Assembly: GCA_964247055.1 (NCBI GenBank)
Contig: OZ176059.1
Location: forward strand, 1,736,001 to 1,800,000
Length of the DNA stretch: 64,000 bases
Reading direction: 5' to 3'
Source of the DNA: Paragordius varius
Taxonomy: Eukaryota; Nematomorpha
A program made the position numbers and the translations under genes. The notes beneath the pieces were generated by a model that was not told the origin of the DNA, searched no databases, and saw only the letters and a program-made list of their open reading frames with translations. Within the stretch, counting starts at the first letter, position 1. Each line of letters starts with the position of its first letter. Shown here one piece after another: positions 47,361-60,556 of the stretch.

Positions 47361-48063
47361 CACGATGGTGTAAAAACAGGCAAAGTATGTTTTATTTTTG
47401 TACTGCGTTCAAGTTTAAAATATCTGGTCACATTAGTTTATAATCAATTAAAAATAATTATGTTGTATTGTGTAACATCTTCCCATTATATTGCAACTGG
47501 CCTCAAAACAAAATAAGTAGTGTGGTAAAATAATGGAAAGTGTTTTAGGCGAATGGTTTCATCAATCTAAAAATTATTACCAGGCTCACAATTTAGAAAA
47601 CTCTATAATATTATATAAGATACATGCCAGTGAGTGAAAAACTTCAATAAATGCATATTGTATTTATTTTTTATCTTTTTGTGCCTTATTTCATAAATTT
47701 TAGCTGAAAATGATCCAAAGAATTTCCATAAAATTCGAATTGGGTGGCAAAAAACTGTTACATTCATAAGCAAAAGACTTGACTTAAGTGTTTTTTTTAT
47801 CACCGATCTTCAAGTGTACACTTGCTGGCTTAAGTAATCTTGCTCAACTTGCCACACTTGGCTTACAAGTCAAGTGCGACTTTTCACCCCACTCATTAAT
47901 TCAAAATGGCTTAATATTAGTTTTTTAATGGATAACCTGTAAAACTTCTATAACATTACATGCATGCACTCGCTAAATAACAAAATCGACAATCTATTTT
48001 TTCTATAGATAATTAGTTTTTGATAAAAATTATTATTAACTAAAAAGGGGATATTTTGATATA

Positions 48064-49081
48064 GGGTCGGGTGATAAAAAAGTCGAACTTGACTTGTAAG
48101 CCAAGCGTGGCAAGTTGAGCAAGATTACTTAAGCCAGCAAGTGTACACTTGAAGATCGGTGATAAAAAAAACACTTAAGTCAAGTCTTTTGCTTATGAAT
48201 GTAACAGTTTTTTGCCACCCAATCCGAATTTTATGGAAACTTTTTTGATCATTTTCAGCTAAAATTTATGAAATAAGGCACAAAAAGATAAACAATAAAT
48301 ACAATATGCATTTATTGAAGTTTTTCAAACTCACTGACACGTATCTTATTTAATATATAGAGTTTTCTAAATTGTGAGCCTGGTAATAATTTTTAGATTG
48401 ATGAAACCATTCGCCCTTAAAACACTTTCCATTATTTTACCACACTACTTTTGTTTGGAGTCCAGTTGCAAATATAATGGGAAGATGTTGATACAATATA
48501 ACATAATTATTTTTCATTCGAAATAAATTTATGATGAAATACATTCGTTACATTGGTTAATAGTGAAGTTTTGCTTATAAACGAAGATTTGAAATTTTAC
48601 AAGATTAATATTTAATTATTAATATTAAGAAATTTTCGAAGAATCCAATTTTTTTTGCGGTCACGGAATTGATATATTTAGCATATTTTTATATGCCATG
48701 TTATGAAATATTAGCAGAGTTTTTCTATAAATTTATCCTCTTTTATATCCACCCAATGAATAAATTAATTAGCCAAAGTTTATAAAATTAACAACTTATA
48801 GCATTAACAAAGGTTTGAATTACATATAAAACCTAAATTTTATACATAAATAGTTTCCAAAATAATTTTATCCATATTTTTAAATCTGTCAAGTGTGACC
48901 TACACCACACTTGCAAAATCTTTAAGTTTTACTTGATCATATGATTTTTTATCACCTCCTTATAAAGTTTTCTTGCTTGACTTAAGTCGTGTAATGTTAA
49001 ATTTTTTTTATCACATGAAAGCAAGCCATGACTTGAAAAACTTGCAAGTCAAGTCAAAAAAATTGTTTTATCACTCGACCC
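48064..49081 (-). mobile_element. Harbinger-like element B (inverted relative to A and C)
   Basis: Ends GGGTCGGGTGATAAAAAA and TTTTATCACTCGACCC, 3 bp duplication ATA (48061-48063, 49082-49084), 1018 bp. The internal order is the reverse of A and C: 'cttgtaagccaagcgtggca' at the left, 'gacttgaaaaacttgcaagt' at the right. Confidence 0.85.
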
Positions 49082-49168
49082 ATAGTGATGTAAAATATCG
49101 GCATTAGTTTAGAAAAACAAAATTTTATTTAGATTATGTGGTTATTTATATCAAATAAGACACACTAA

Positions 49169-50217
49169 GGGTCGGGTGATAAAAAAATTTTTTTGACTTG
49201 ACTTGCAAGTTTTTCAAGTCATGGCTTGCTCTCATGTGATAAAAAAATTTAACATTACACGACTTAAGATAAGCAAGAAAACTTGATTCGGAGGTGATAA
49301 AAAACCATATGATCAGGTAATACTTTAAGATTTTGCAAGTGTGGTGTAGGGCACACTTGACAGATTTAAAATTATGGATAAAATTATTTTGGAAACTATT
49401 TATATATAAAATTTAGGTTTTATATGTAATTCAAACTTTTGTTAATGCTATATATTGTTAATTTGCTGATTTTGGCTAATTAATCTATTTGAGTGGATAC
49501 ACAAGAGGATAAATTTATAGAAAAATACTGCTAATATTTAAGAACATAGCATATAAAAATATGCTAAATATATCAATTCCGTACCGCAAAAAAATTGGGT
49601 TCTCGATGATTTTTTAAAATTAATAATTTAATATTAATCTTGTAAAATTTCAAATCTTGTTTTATTAAAAGGAAAAGGTTGCTTCGTTATTGATCAATGT
49701 AAAGAATTTATTTTAACATAATTTATTTCGAATGTAATGTTGATAATCAATTTAAAGTAATAATATGTTATATTGTATAAACATCTAAATATTATATTTA
49801 CAAATGGACTCCCAACAAAATTAGAATGTAATAAAGAAATGAAATGTGTTTTAAGGGCGTTTTAAGGGCAAATGGTTTTATTAATCTAAAAATTAATACC
49901 AGGTTCAATATTTAAAAAATTCTATAGTATTAGATAAGATACTTGCCAATGAGTTTTTAAAAAGTCAATAAATGCATATGTATTAATTATTGATCTTTTT
50001 GTGCCTTATTTCATAGATTTTGGCTGTAAAAGATCAAAATAATTTCTGTAAAATTTGAATTGGGTGGCAAAAAAATGTTACATTCATAAGCAAAAGACTT
50101 GACTTAAGTGTTTTTTTATCACCGATCTTCAAGTGTACACTTGCTAGCTAAAGTAATCTTGCTCAACTTGTCACGCTTGGCTTACAAGTCAAGTGCGACT
50201 TTTTTATCACCCCACCC
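49169..50217 (+). mobile_element. Harbinger-like element C
   Basis: Ends GGGTCGGGTGATAAAAAAA and TTTTTATCACCCCACCC, 3 bp duplication TAA (49166-49168, 50218-50220), 1049 bp. Same interior as A. No reading frame of note. Confidence 0.85.
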
Positions 50218-50473
50218 TAAATTTTAATACCCTTTCACAAGTTTATTAGTATCAATTCTACTTGGCATAGGGTATCCAGCTATCGCAATCGGTCTCGAAG
50301 TGCATATGTCCAGTGTTCACATAAATTATCCTGTTAAAAATTATTTATTCTGATAGGTAAATGTATGAGAAACGCTCTTAGTTTTTTGCTTTTAAGTGAT
50401 ATAAGATTCCACTTTTGTGGTAACTGGTCAATATCAAAAATTATCAAAAATGACGCATGTAATTATAGCTTAA

Positions 50474-51553
50474 ACTTCTATTCAAATTAATATATCTAAA
50501 TACCAGAGACAATATTTAAGTTTTTTTTACAAAACTCCTGAAAGAGATGGTTATAATATAAGTTTTGCTTCTATCGTAATATAAATTAGGACAGAAGCAG
50601 AAATATCTAAATAAAATATAGTTTTGCAAAAAATGTTCCGTAACATACTTAGTCACCATTTTTATTTTACAACTTTTTTGCAAAATATCGTGTTATTTGA
50701 TTTTTCTAAAATAAGGTGATCTTTTTATTGAAATCACATTACCAATTTATATAAACATAAAAAGTGATATATTTTGGGTTATATATGTGTATAGCATATG
50801 CACACAAGTCATGGTTCACACTTGGATACAACACATTTTCAGTCATTCGATTCAAATTGGGGTAGTTGGATACCCCAGGCCTTTTTAAAATCAAATAATC
50901 AAAAAAATATGGAATCAATTGAAACCATGGCAAAAATTTGCACATTTATAAAATTAATAAACCAAAATATATAAAAAATTTCATTCAAAAATACTTGATA
51001 TTTTTTATTTCAGGTAAAACCTCAAGGTAAAAAATTAGTCAACATGTGTGCTTTAACAAATTTACAAATAATATAAAAAAAACCACTCTTTTGTTTCTAT
51101 CAATGTTATATGTGATTAAAATAAAAAATTAGCTTTCATTTTAGCTATAAAATCAAATAAACACGATATTATGCAAAAATGTTGTAAAATCAAAATGGCG
51201 TCGAAGTAGTTTGATATGTTTTTTTCAAAAACAAATTTTATTTAGATATTTGGGCTTGTTTAATTTTGATTTGGATAAAAGCAAATATTAAAATTGGTAC
51301 CGTTTCTTTCAGTATTTTTCTAGAAATTTCAAATTAAATATAGTCTAGTGTATTTAGTTACCCCAATTTAAATCGAAGTGAATTTTTACCTTTAGATTTT
51401 ATATCAAGTATTGTTAATATATTTTTTATATCTAACCTTTACCATGGTTTCAATTTATTCCATATTTTGAAAAAAATCATTTTAAACAAGCTTAAGCTAT
51501 CTAACTGTTCCAATTTGAACAAAGGATTAAAATAAATGTGTTGTAACCAAAAG
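50474..51553 (-). mobile_element. T element (outer copy) interrupted by a T element
   Basis: TTAA at 50470-50473. Left piece to about 50814 with 'aacttctattcaaattaata', 'cagaaatatctaaataaaa', 'gttccgtaacatacttagtc'; right piece from about 51381 with 'accatggtttcaatttattcc', 'ggattaaaataaatgtgttg' and TTAA at 51554-51557. Older than the insert, judging by divergence. Confidence 0.62.
50819..51380 (+). mobile_element. T element nested in the copy at 50474-51553
   Basis: CACTTGGATACAACACATTT to AAATCGAAGTG, ~562 bp; the flanking TTAA has drifted (TTCA / AATT). Contains 'ggggtagttggatacccc'. The antisense 68-codon frame is in the element. Confidence 0.7.
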
Positions 51554-51727
51554 TTAAAATATATTAAAAGTGCGAATATTTTGCGTTAGATATGATGATT
51601 TCAAACTAAAGTGCAAATAGAGAATTAATGCATTTATCAGAGTTCATATATTTTACAGGATATTTTTTATCCCGATCTCATGCCCTTTCCTATGTAATGA
51701 CTGATAGCCGAAAGAATGTTTTTACAT

Positions 51728-52000
51728 ATCTGTTTATACCTATCAAGTAGGCTTCAACAAAAATTTGCTCAAAATTAATTGAACCCTGGGAAATATTTTA
51801 TGATTTATGAACACTTATAGTATATATCTTTTATATTTACCGAAATACAGTAAATGCCGCAAAATGTATCCTTGCAAAAATATTTCATATGGACTGAAAT
51901 ATTATATCAATATGGACCATAAAATCCATAATTCTTATATTTAAATAGATAATATTTTATACAATAAAATATGTATTTTCATTCCGTTATAAGAATTTTG
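51728..52000 (+). repeat. R-family fragment upstream of cbp-1
   Basis: 'tttatacctatcaagtaggc' and 'ttcaacaaaaatttgctcaa' match the R start, then 'agtaaatgccgcaaaatgta'. The right part is diverged. Confidence 0.4.
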
Positions 52001-52667
52001 CTTGCAAATTTTTATTTTATTAGCAAAAATGTATTTTATTTTTTTGGTGACACATCATGTGATGTTTTTCAACCAATCGCTTAAATCGAATCGCCTAAAT
52101 CATCCCGTATTCTCTATCGGATTTTTTTCCGCAGATATGAAGTGCAGTCGCCATATTGCATAACCCGAAATAGAAAAGTTTGTGTCGCGATATATATATC
52201 TAATATTTTTTTGTGTCATAACATGCCTTAAATCATTGGTGAGAAGAAAATTTTATATATTCATGAGCAGAGTTGAAGAAGCATTCTCTATATTATTCAT
52301 GAAATTTGTATTCAATTCCACATTTATTCGTGCCCGAAAGTAGATATTGGCTGCTATCATAACAACAAAAGGATACATAAATCACGGTTTATAAAAGCAT
52401 TTCAATGATTTCATCCCTCTTTACCGATACATTTATCAAAATTTTTTGATTGCACTTCAAAAAAAAATTCGTTTTATTTCATGCCAGGATTTATTGTGTA
52501 GCAAAAGTTTTTATGCCTAGCATCATCAACGTGTAAATAGTTTGTGGAAAATATGTGTACCTTAAATTTTTGTCAAATGATCAGTAAAATTATTCTTATA
52601 TGGAGGAGTCGTCTATAACTAGTCGAGTTTGAGTTGATATCTTCCATATCATATATTTATAAAACTC
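52001..52667. promoter_or_regulatory. Upstream and probable 5' UTR region of cbp-1
   Basis: Less repetitive and less AT-rich than its surroundings, for example 'caaccaatcgcttaaatcga' and 'cgccatattgcataacccga' (52070-52165), suggesting a regulatory or 5' UTR segment. 'AGTTTGAG' lies 34 bases before the chosen ATG. No promoter element can be proven. Confidence 0.35.
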
Positions 52668-55600
52668 ATGAAAACCGAAACTACGGGGGAAGCTTTACCT
52701 TCCAACCCTAACACCAATGATAATAACAGCATCAATGCAAGGAATAGCAATAATTCGAATGCTTCTAAACGGCGGCGTGTAAATTCACCGTATGAACCCA
52801 TTTTAGGTATAATGTTTCTATGTTTTGATTTTAAATTTGATTATAGTCCATTAGATGATTTTTTTTGAAATTAACCATACTTTGATGAAAAGTTTTACCT
52901 AATTGTGTGATTTTAAAACTTAAATTTAACGCTTTTAAATCTAAAACTTTAAACTCATAATAAACCTCTCAAATATGCAATATAAGCTTTATGTAAGTTT
53001 TTCACCGCTATTTATCTCGACAGATTGGAACATTTTGAATCATTTGGAAAATGATTTGCCCGATGAATTGATGAACAGCAGCAGTATCAGTACCAGTAAC
53101 AATAATGTCACGTCAAATAACCCTATCGACACGAATGACAAGGTATCGTTGCTTATGGCAACACAGAAGCAACAAACCCAACACCACGGCGGCGGCAACA
53201 TCAATCAGCTGTTGCCGCCTCTCTCAAATGGCGTGGGTGCACTGGCTTGTGAATCATCCGATGCCCAAAAGAACCCGCAACTTGCTCAGCTGTTGAATCA
53301 AAGTCCGTTAGCTTCATCGTTTCACAGTCCCCCGTTAACGGGTATAATAATCCCGGATCCCCATGCTGTTCCCAACCCTTATAGCCGTCCCAACGTAGTT
53401 ACCAACACTAACAACAATAATAATAGCCATAGCCAATTACTAAACATTGGCATAGGTAATAGTAGTAATAATCCTCTCTCAACAGCTGCTTCTGGTACAA
53501 TGGCAAGTAGTTTAGCAATTACGTCATCAGTGGAAACAAACATAAGCGCATTTAGCGGTAGCGGTCGACAACCGTCGCCTTTTTACCCGTTATTACACGG
53601 TGGGCCTCCTCCACAGCCCAAAACGACCGTCGCCGGCGTTGGCAACTCCGCTGATGGCGGCGGTATTAGCAGTTACAATAAACATCATCATGTGACATCA
53701 TCGCTATCGTCTGCTGTAGGTACCGAAGGCTCATATCAACAACAACAACAACTAATTCATCACAACAATGTCCCATCAATGACTAATAATCCTAATAAGT
53801 TATTATCAAATACTGATGGTCAACACGTTTTGGGTGGTAGCATTTCTTCATCTCAAATTGACGTTACTTCCTCTTGTCCGACAGAGCCAGTAGGCGGATT
53901 CATGATGATGACAAATTCATCTTTACCACAACAATCAATTGGTTCTTCTTCTTTACAGCGATTCCTGGTAAAACATTATTTTGAACTTGTATTATATTTC
54001 AATTTGGAATTTTTTGCATATGATTTATTATATTTGATAGCAGACGAAATTATTTTTAATTTAAATATTGTGTATATGTTTTATTATATGTGAGCAGACG
54101 ATATAAGATTTCAAAACCGTTTTTTAAGTTGATAATTTTTTGGTGGCCATTTTATCTAGAAATTGGAGATTTAAAAATTGAATTCAGATAATGTTTATTG
54201 TGAATATGGACAAAAGTAATAGGTAAAATTTAATATTTAGATATTTTTGCTCATTCGATAATACCATAAAACCAAATGCTTTTGGTATAATTATTTATTT
54301 CATTTATGCAAAAATCTATTGAAAATTATTTGTTTAAAATTATAGATAGGTTTCCTATTCATAGATAATCATAAAACTAAACGTTTTAATTTTTTTAATT
54401 TTACAATTCTAAGGTTGTTTTAAAAAGAGTTAGCTTGAGCCTTTTGGTAAGCTATCAAAATTTGTTTGTCCTATATATCTTCAAGTTTTTTCCCATTACA
54501 AGCTTTTTAAAAAAATTCATTAACAAAATAATATTGCTATTTTATCATTCAATTTCATCAGAGTGCATATACAGTAAAGAATTTTTTTATTGGCTAATAT
54601 ACCCAGTAAAATATCCAAAATACAACTGTAAACCAATAATATTTGCCTTTACTGGATATGCTTTTTGGCAATTATTATTATTAATAATATTAATGAAAAA
54701 ATCTAACCAAATCCATATACTTTTTACTGTATTTTGAATCTCTATGTTAGAATCCATCAATGACAACAATGATGAGTGGAGGATTTATAGGATCAACATA
54801 TGATGCCGTTACCATGACAACAGGCAATGGCCAACAACTCTTTTATCCCTCTACGCATCAACGCGGCATCATTTCCGGTGTAAACGGAGCAGCCATTGGG
54901 TCAATGAACTCTTCCACTGCATTAACCTTAACTACGTCATCATCATTAGCGGCCGGGACAATTATCCCACCGCCAAACGTTCAAGTTATAACTACCTCAC
55001 CCATAATTATATCATCAGCCCTACATTCACAGCTGACCGCTACAGCGGTGCCCACATCGTTCCATAAGGTACACATTTTGTTTGATTATATATATGTCGA
55101 GCGGCATCGTTTTTGTTTGTTTCTTAATTAAACTTACAATAACCATCAACCAGTGGCATTACTGCATTTTGGCATATTTTTTTTCATATTATCATTATTG
55201 TAAACACTCATTTTGTCTTAATATTTATGACATGTATACATAAATTTTATTTAGCGGGGATTTAAAAATTTTTTTAAAAATATTTTTAAGCCTCACTGTT
55301 CCCCCTTAAAACAAAATTGTATGGAAACAAAACCAGAGTATTAAAATAATTAAGTTCTCATCTTAAATTCTAGTATATGTTCACTATTTTAAATTCATAC
55401 TTTCTTAAATCAGTATTCTTTAAACCTGCATTGCTATGTTATGATATAATATATATAATATAAAATAGGTATCACCCTACAATTACATGTATATAAACAA
55501 CAGCAATATTAACAACGTTAATAACGTTGCCATGGTAACCATTTATGATGGTACAAGTGCTATTGGCCCAACACACAGTTTTGTCACCAATATGATGACA

Positions 55601-58600
55601 TCAACAACGCAAAACTCTTCCACCCTTTTTGCAACAGCTGTTTCTACGTTACCATCATCAGCTACGGCGCCAACAGCTGTAGCGCCATCATCCCAATCCC
55701 AACAACATCACGTGGCATCAGCTGACCCCGAGAAACGAAAGTTGATTCAGCAACAACTCGTCCTCCTCCTCCATGCCCACAAGTGTCAAAAGAGGGAACA
55801 GATGTTCGCTGCCGCCATTGGCGGAACCGTTGCCAATAGCAACGACGAAACAGCTGCTGCTCGGGCACCCTCATGTACGTTACCACATTGCCGAACCATG
55901 AAAAATGTCTTGAATCATATGATGACGTGCACGGCTGGCAAGGCGTGTACAGGTAATTAATTACCTAACCTGGGTGTTATTTAAAATTACAATTGCATGT
56001 TAATTTACCCTTGAACATTTTAAGTTTTCTAATAATAAAATTAGATGTAGTTTTGTTATAAACTTAATATTTTTTCATTAACACGTTCTCGTACATAACT
56101 ATATTATTCATAATTTTACAAATTATTCTTAAAAAAAACTATTTTAAGAAGTATTTGTGAAAAATATTTGGTGCTATTAGTCTTTATACATTTTTTCATT
56201 TATACCATATTTTATATCATAATCCTTTATCTAATCATATCCGCAAACAGTTCCCCATTGTGCCTCATCACGGCAAATCATTACGCATTGGAAGAATTGT
56301 ACAAGGCTGGATTGCACTGTGTGCCTACCGCTAAAACGGCCGCCTGGAACCGCCGGTTCCGCTAACCCATCTCAATCTCAACAGCTGATTCAACCGCTAC
56401 AAAACCAATCACTAGGTATATATACATATATTTCATTTAAAACGGGTTTTAACGGATCAATTATTATTGTAAAAAATCATTTTAAACTATATGCATTTTC
56501 TTATTTTGTTAAATAAATATAATAACTTGAAAATGAATCGCTGGAAATTCAAATAATTGAATTAGGGTGTTTTATAGCTCATGGCAGATAAAAACTAATT
56601 TTTTAATTATATTATGATACAAAAAGGAGATAATGAAGAATTAGTTAATTTCTAAAATAAATATTTTCATAAAGGTTATTATTTAATATAATAATGTCTT
56701 AAATTATAGCTCTTCACCAAAAATATCTATCCCTTTCCTATATTATTTCATTATAAACACACTTATATAAAAAGAGAATAATGAATTTATAAGTGTTTAA
56801 TTTTTAAAACTTTTGTAATATTTCAACGCACATTTATTTTACGTTTTATTAAAACCTTGACAATGTCATCCTCTATCTCATCAATAGCAGATGTTGGAAT
56901 GAATGCATCATCCATGGTGATGATGCCAACAGCTGGGATGACCGCTAACAATAATGACAACAGTTATCCGCCACCCTTATCATCGATGGAAGCCGCCGGA
57001 GAAGCGACGGCTGGACCAATGGTGGGGATCATCCATTCTTCCCCATACTTTGTTTCCCCCCATCAACATCAACATATGCAACAACATCAACAGCAGCTGA
57101 GAAACATTCATTCACAGCAACAGGCACCACATAATCAGCTGATACAGCAGCCACCATCCCAACATTTGTTGTTGGCACCACAACAGTACGCCAACACAAA
57201 TATCAATAACAATACTCAGGTAGTAGGAGTATTTATGATAAACTATATATTATATTAGTTTTTTTCATTAACACTTCTTTACCACGCGCTTACCATATGT
57301 TTCTATTCATTTATGATGTAATTTTACTTGGCTGTATATAGTTAATAAAAGTGATGGAAATAAAAATTATTTAATCAAAATATTAATTTGACAAATTTTT
57401 TTTTTGAACTTATGAATAAAAAATTATCGAACTATACCAACGCAACATATATGCCTACACAATTCATATATTTTAACCGTTTTTTTTCCCTACAGGTTAT
57501 ATACAATGGCAATACACCTCCACCTGCTGGTACCATGGCTGGATATGGGTCACATTATTCCCAACAGCTGCAACATCCACAAAGTGGGGGCGCATATCTT
57601 CTCCCTTCGTCATCATCATCATCAGTTTCCATTGATGGCGCTATGATATCAGCTGGTCGCATTGATGGCCTTGTCAATGGCCAGCCACTATTATTTGGCG
57701 ACAACGCGACCATGAATACGCCGCCACCCCCTTATCCTCATCATCAACATCACCAACAGCTGATTGGATCATCAGCTGTTGGCGGTACGATGACGACACC
57801 TACACCGCTCAAAGCGGCAAACGCCACAACAACAAGAAGTCAACCACAAAGTTGGCATGCCCTAGTCACGGAAGATTTAAGGAGACATCTCGTTTTAAAA
57901 TTGTAAGCTGATTGATTGATTGATTTTATTTTTGTGTTTATAATACTTAATATTTTCAGTTTTTTTACTTTTTATCATGATATGTTGTTTTTTTAAAGTC
58001 AGCTTTTGGTGAGGTTAATTTGAATTGTTTAAGGGTGAATTTAAATTGTAAAGGGGAATATGAATTGTTCCTAGTCAATTGAATTGTTTAAGGGTGAATT
58101 CATAATTGTTTAAGGTTAAATTTCAATTTTGTAAATGGTATATATAATATATTTTTTATACTTTGTTAGAGTTCAAGCAATTTTCCCGACCCCTGATCCT
58201 ACATCCCTCCAGGATCGAAGAATGCAACATCTGGTGGCCTATGCCAAAAAGGTTGAAGGTGACATGTTTGAAAGTGCAAATAGTCGTGTAAGTCTTTTTT
58301 GTTTTTTATTTTATTTTAGTTACCTGAAAAATAATTTTTTTAAAACAATTTATTGATATTTTATATACCATTCATTTACAGTTCAAATTCACCCTTAATT
58401 CACCTTAAAAATAAATTATGTGTTTTTCTACGATCAAAAAATTATATTTATTTTTTTTTATTTTTTAACATATGAAATTTTTTTTAAAATTAATTGAACG
58501 CTGCAAAAAATAATAATAAACTATGTCGTAAAAATATATATTTCATATTAATGATGAGTTATATTAGCTGCCCGGAAACACAAAATATATACTTTTAGGG

Positions 58601-60497
58601 TGTGAATTTGGATTGTTCGAGGGTGAAATTGAATGTTTAATGGTATATATTATTGAAATGAAAAATATAAATTTTGCTAAATAAAAAAGTAATTAAATAT
58701 GATTGTTAACAATCTATCCACAAAATCTTTAAATTAAAACAATGTTTTACCAATTATAATATATAATTTATTTTTTTTATAAAAATAAAAATTTGTTAAA
58801 TTTGCTTGAAATTTATACCTACTCTATAAGAACATTATATGGTATATCTTTATAAAAAATTATTTTTTGCTAAATAAAAAAATATTAAAATATGGTTGCT
58901 AATAATTCATCCCTAAAATCTTTAAATTTAAACAAATGTTTTACCAATTAATTTTTTTTATAAAAATAAAAATTTGTGAAATTTGTTTGAAATTTTTTAC
59001 CTTACAGGAAGAGTATATGGTATATTATTTTTTAAATAAAAAAATATTTTTTGGCTAATTAAAAAAGTAATATAATATGGTTGTTAATAACTCATCTTAA
59101 CCAATTTATTTTTATAAAAATAAAAATTTGTAAATTTTATTTGAAATTTTTTTACCTTACAGGAAGAGTATTACCATTTGTTGGCGGAAAAAATTTACAA
59201 GATTCAAAAAGAGCTTGAAGAAAAACGTCATGAACGTCAACAAAGGGCCAAAGAACAGCTGCAACAACAACAACAGCTGCAACAGCAACAAACGAAAAAT
59301 ACGCCAAATTACAATGCGATATCACCTGTTTCGGTATCATCAGCTGTTTGGGGAACAGGTGAGTGTGTGTGTGTGAATGAATGTATGCGTATAAGTTTTT
59401 GAAATGTTGTTTTGGATAATTGTAGTGTTTTTATATCCTCCAAGAGTTTTAAAACAAATTATAAAATCTTTTAAATATAATAATGTTTAACACATTAATA
59501 ATGGTTTTATATGTATTTTTTTATAAAACACACTAAATTACAATGCGATATCACTTGTTTCGGTGTCACCAGCTCTGTTTGGGGAACATGTGAGTGTGTG
59601 ATTAAATGAATGAATGTATTCGTATAAGCTTTTGATATGTGTCATGTGTTTTTTGTGGGTTTATTGGTGCCTTTTTTATATGTTTTGAGAGAAATTAATG
59701 TTTTTTATCATTTACCATTCAAATACACTTTCAAACACTTTAATTCATATACAACATTATATATTTATCCTGAAAATAAATATATTTTGGGTTAATATTT
59801 AACTTGTTATTGATATGAAATAGTTCTTTATGGTGTATCATTTTCCTGGATTGTGGTACTTTTAAATAAATTTTCTGTGTAAAATAGCAAAAAATATATA
59901 GGTGGTTTTATAGTTTCATATACTTTAAATGAAAATGTTTAAGGTTCAATTTGAAATGTTCAGAGTTGGATTTAAGTTATAAATATGGATCACACAATTA
60001 ACATTTTTTTTGTAACGTTGTGTGCTTTTTTATCCTATGCGTTTTTAATTCCCTAGATTACTTATATTTTGTTTGTCTATACTGAAAATAACCATTTTTA
60101 CCTTTTATATAATCATCGTGCCCTAAAATAATTATATTTTTTTTGTTTTCAATCACACACATATTATAGATAAAACACCGCTAGGAAAATCCTATGTGGT
60201 GGATGCATCTCCCGCTATAGCGGAACAACCGCCACCGCCAGGATCCGTTATAACTGTATCATCTATTAACCCAAAAACACCTCAGATCTCTTCTTCTAAT
60301 ACTTTACCTATCATCAACAGCAGCACGCCCTCAGAATTTGGGGTTAATAATGGCCCCAATACCAATAACGATATAATTATTGCTCAATTAAGGTCTACCG
60401 GGGTGGCAAACAACTCCAACTTAAATTCCACGCTAAAATCCAATGTCAATAATAATTTGTTACAACAATCGAACCAAAATCAATTTATTGATTCTGT

Positions 60498-60556
<59 letters not shown>

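Larger units (their letters stand above)
44964..47435. mobile_element. hAT-type element inserted in element A
   Basis: Perfect 12 bp ends TAATGTGACCAG / CTGGTCACATTA and a perfect 8 bp duplication GTTTATAA (44956-44963 and 47436-47443). TAATG fits the YARNG start of hAT ends. No transposase is visible. The interior contains a paired 'cagtact' motif region, a (TA)n tract (45077-45120), a smaller hAT element and R-family repeats. Confidence 0.88.
44389..47894 (+). mobile_element. Harbinger-like ~1 kb element A, interrupted by a hAT element
   Basis: Ends GGGTCGGGTGATAAAAA and the degraded inverse TTTTCACCCCACTC, with 3 bp duplication ATT (44386-44388, 47895-47897). Excluding the hAT insertion and its 8 bp duplication the element is ~1026 bp, matching copies B and C. 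Non-coding; ends are rich in 'aagtcaag' / 'cttgactt' motifs. 3 bp duplication plus GGG start suggests PIF/Harbinger cross-mobilisation (inference). Confidence 0.8.

Noticed and set aside
54435-54737. 100-codon frame in cbp-1 intron 2
   Set aside because: Lies in the intron between exons with matching phases (53967 and 54751); rich in Phe/Ile/Leu as expected of AT-rich intron sequence.
59152-59340. Minus-strand frame with Val/Ala-rich segment
   Set aside because: Antisense shadow of the Gln-rich cbp-1 exon 9.
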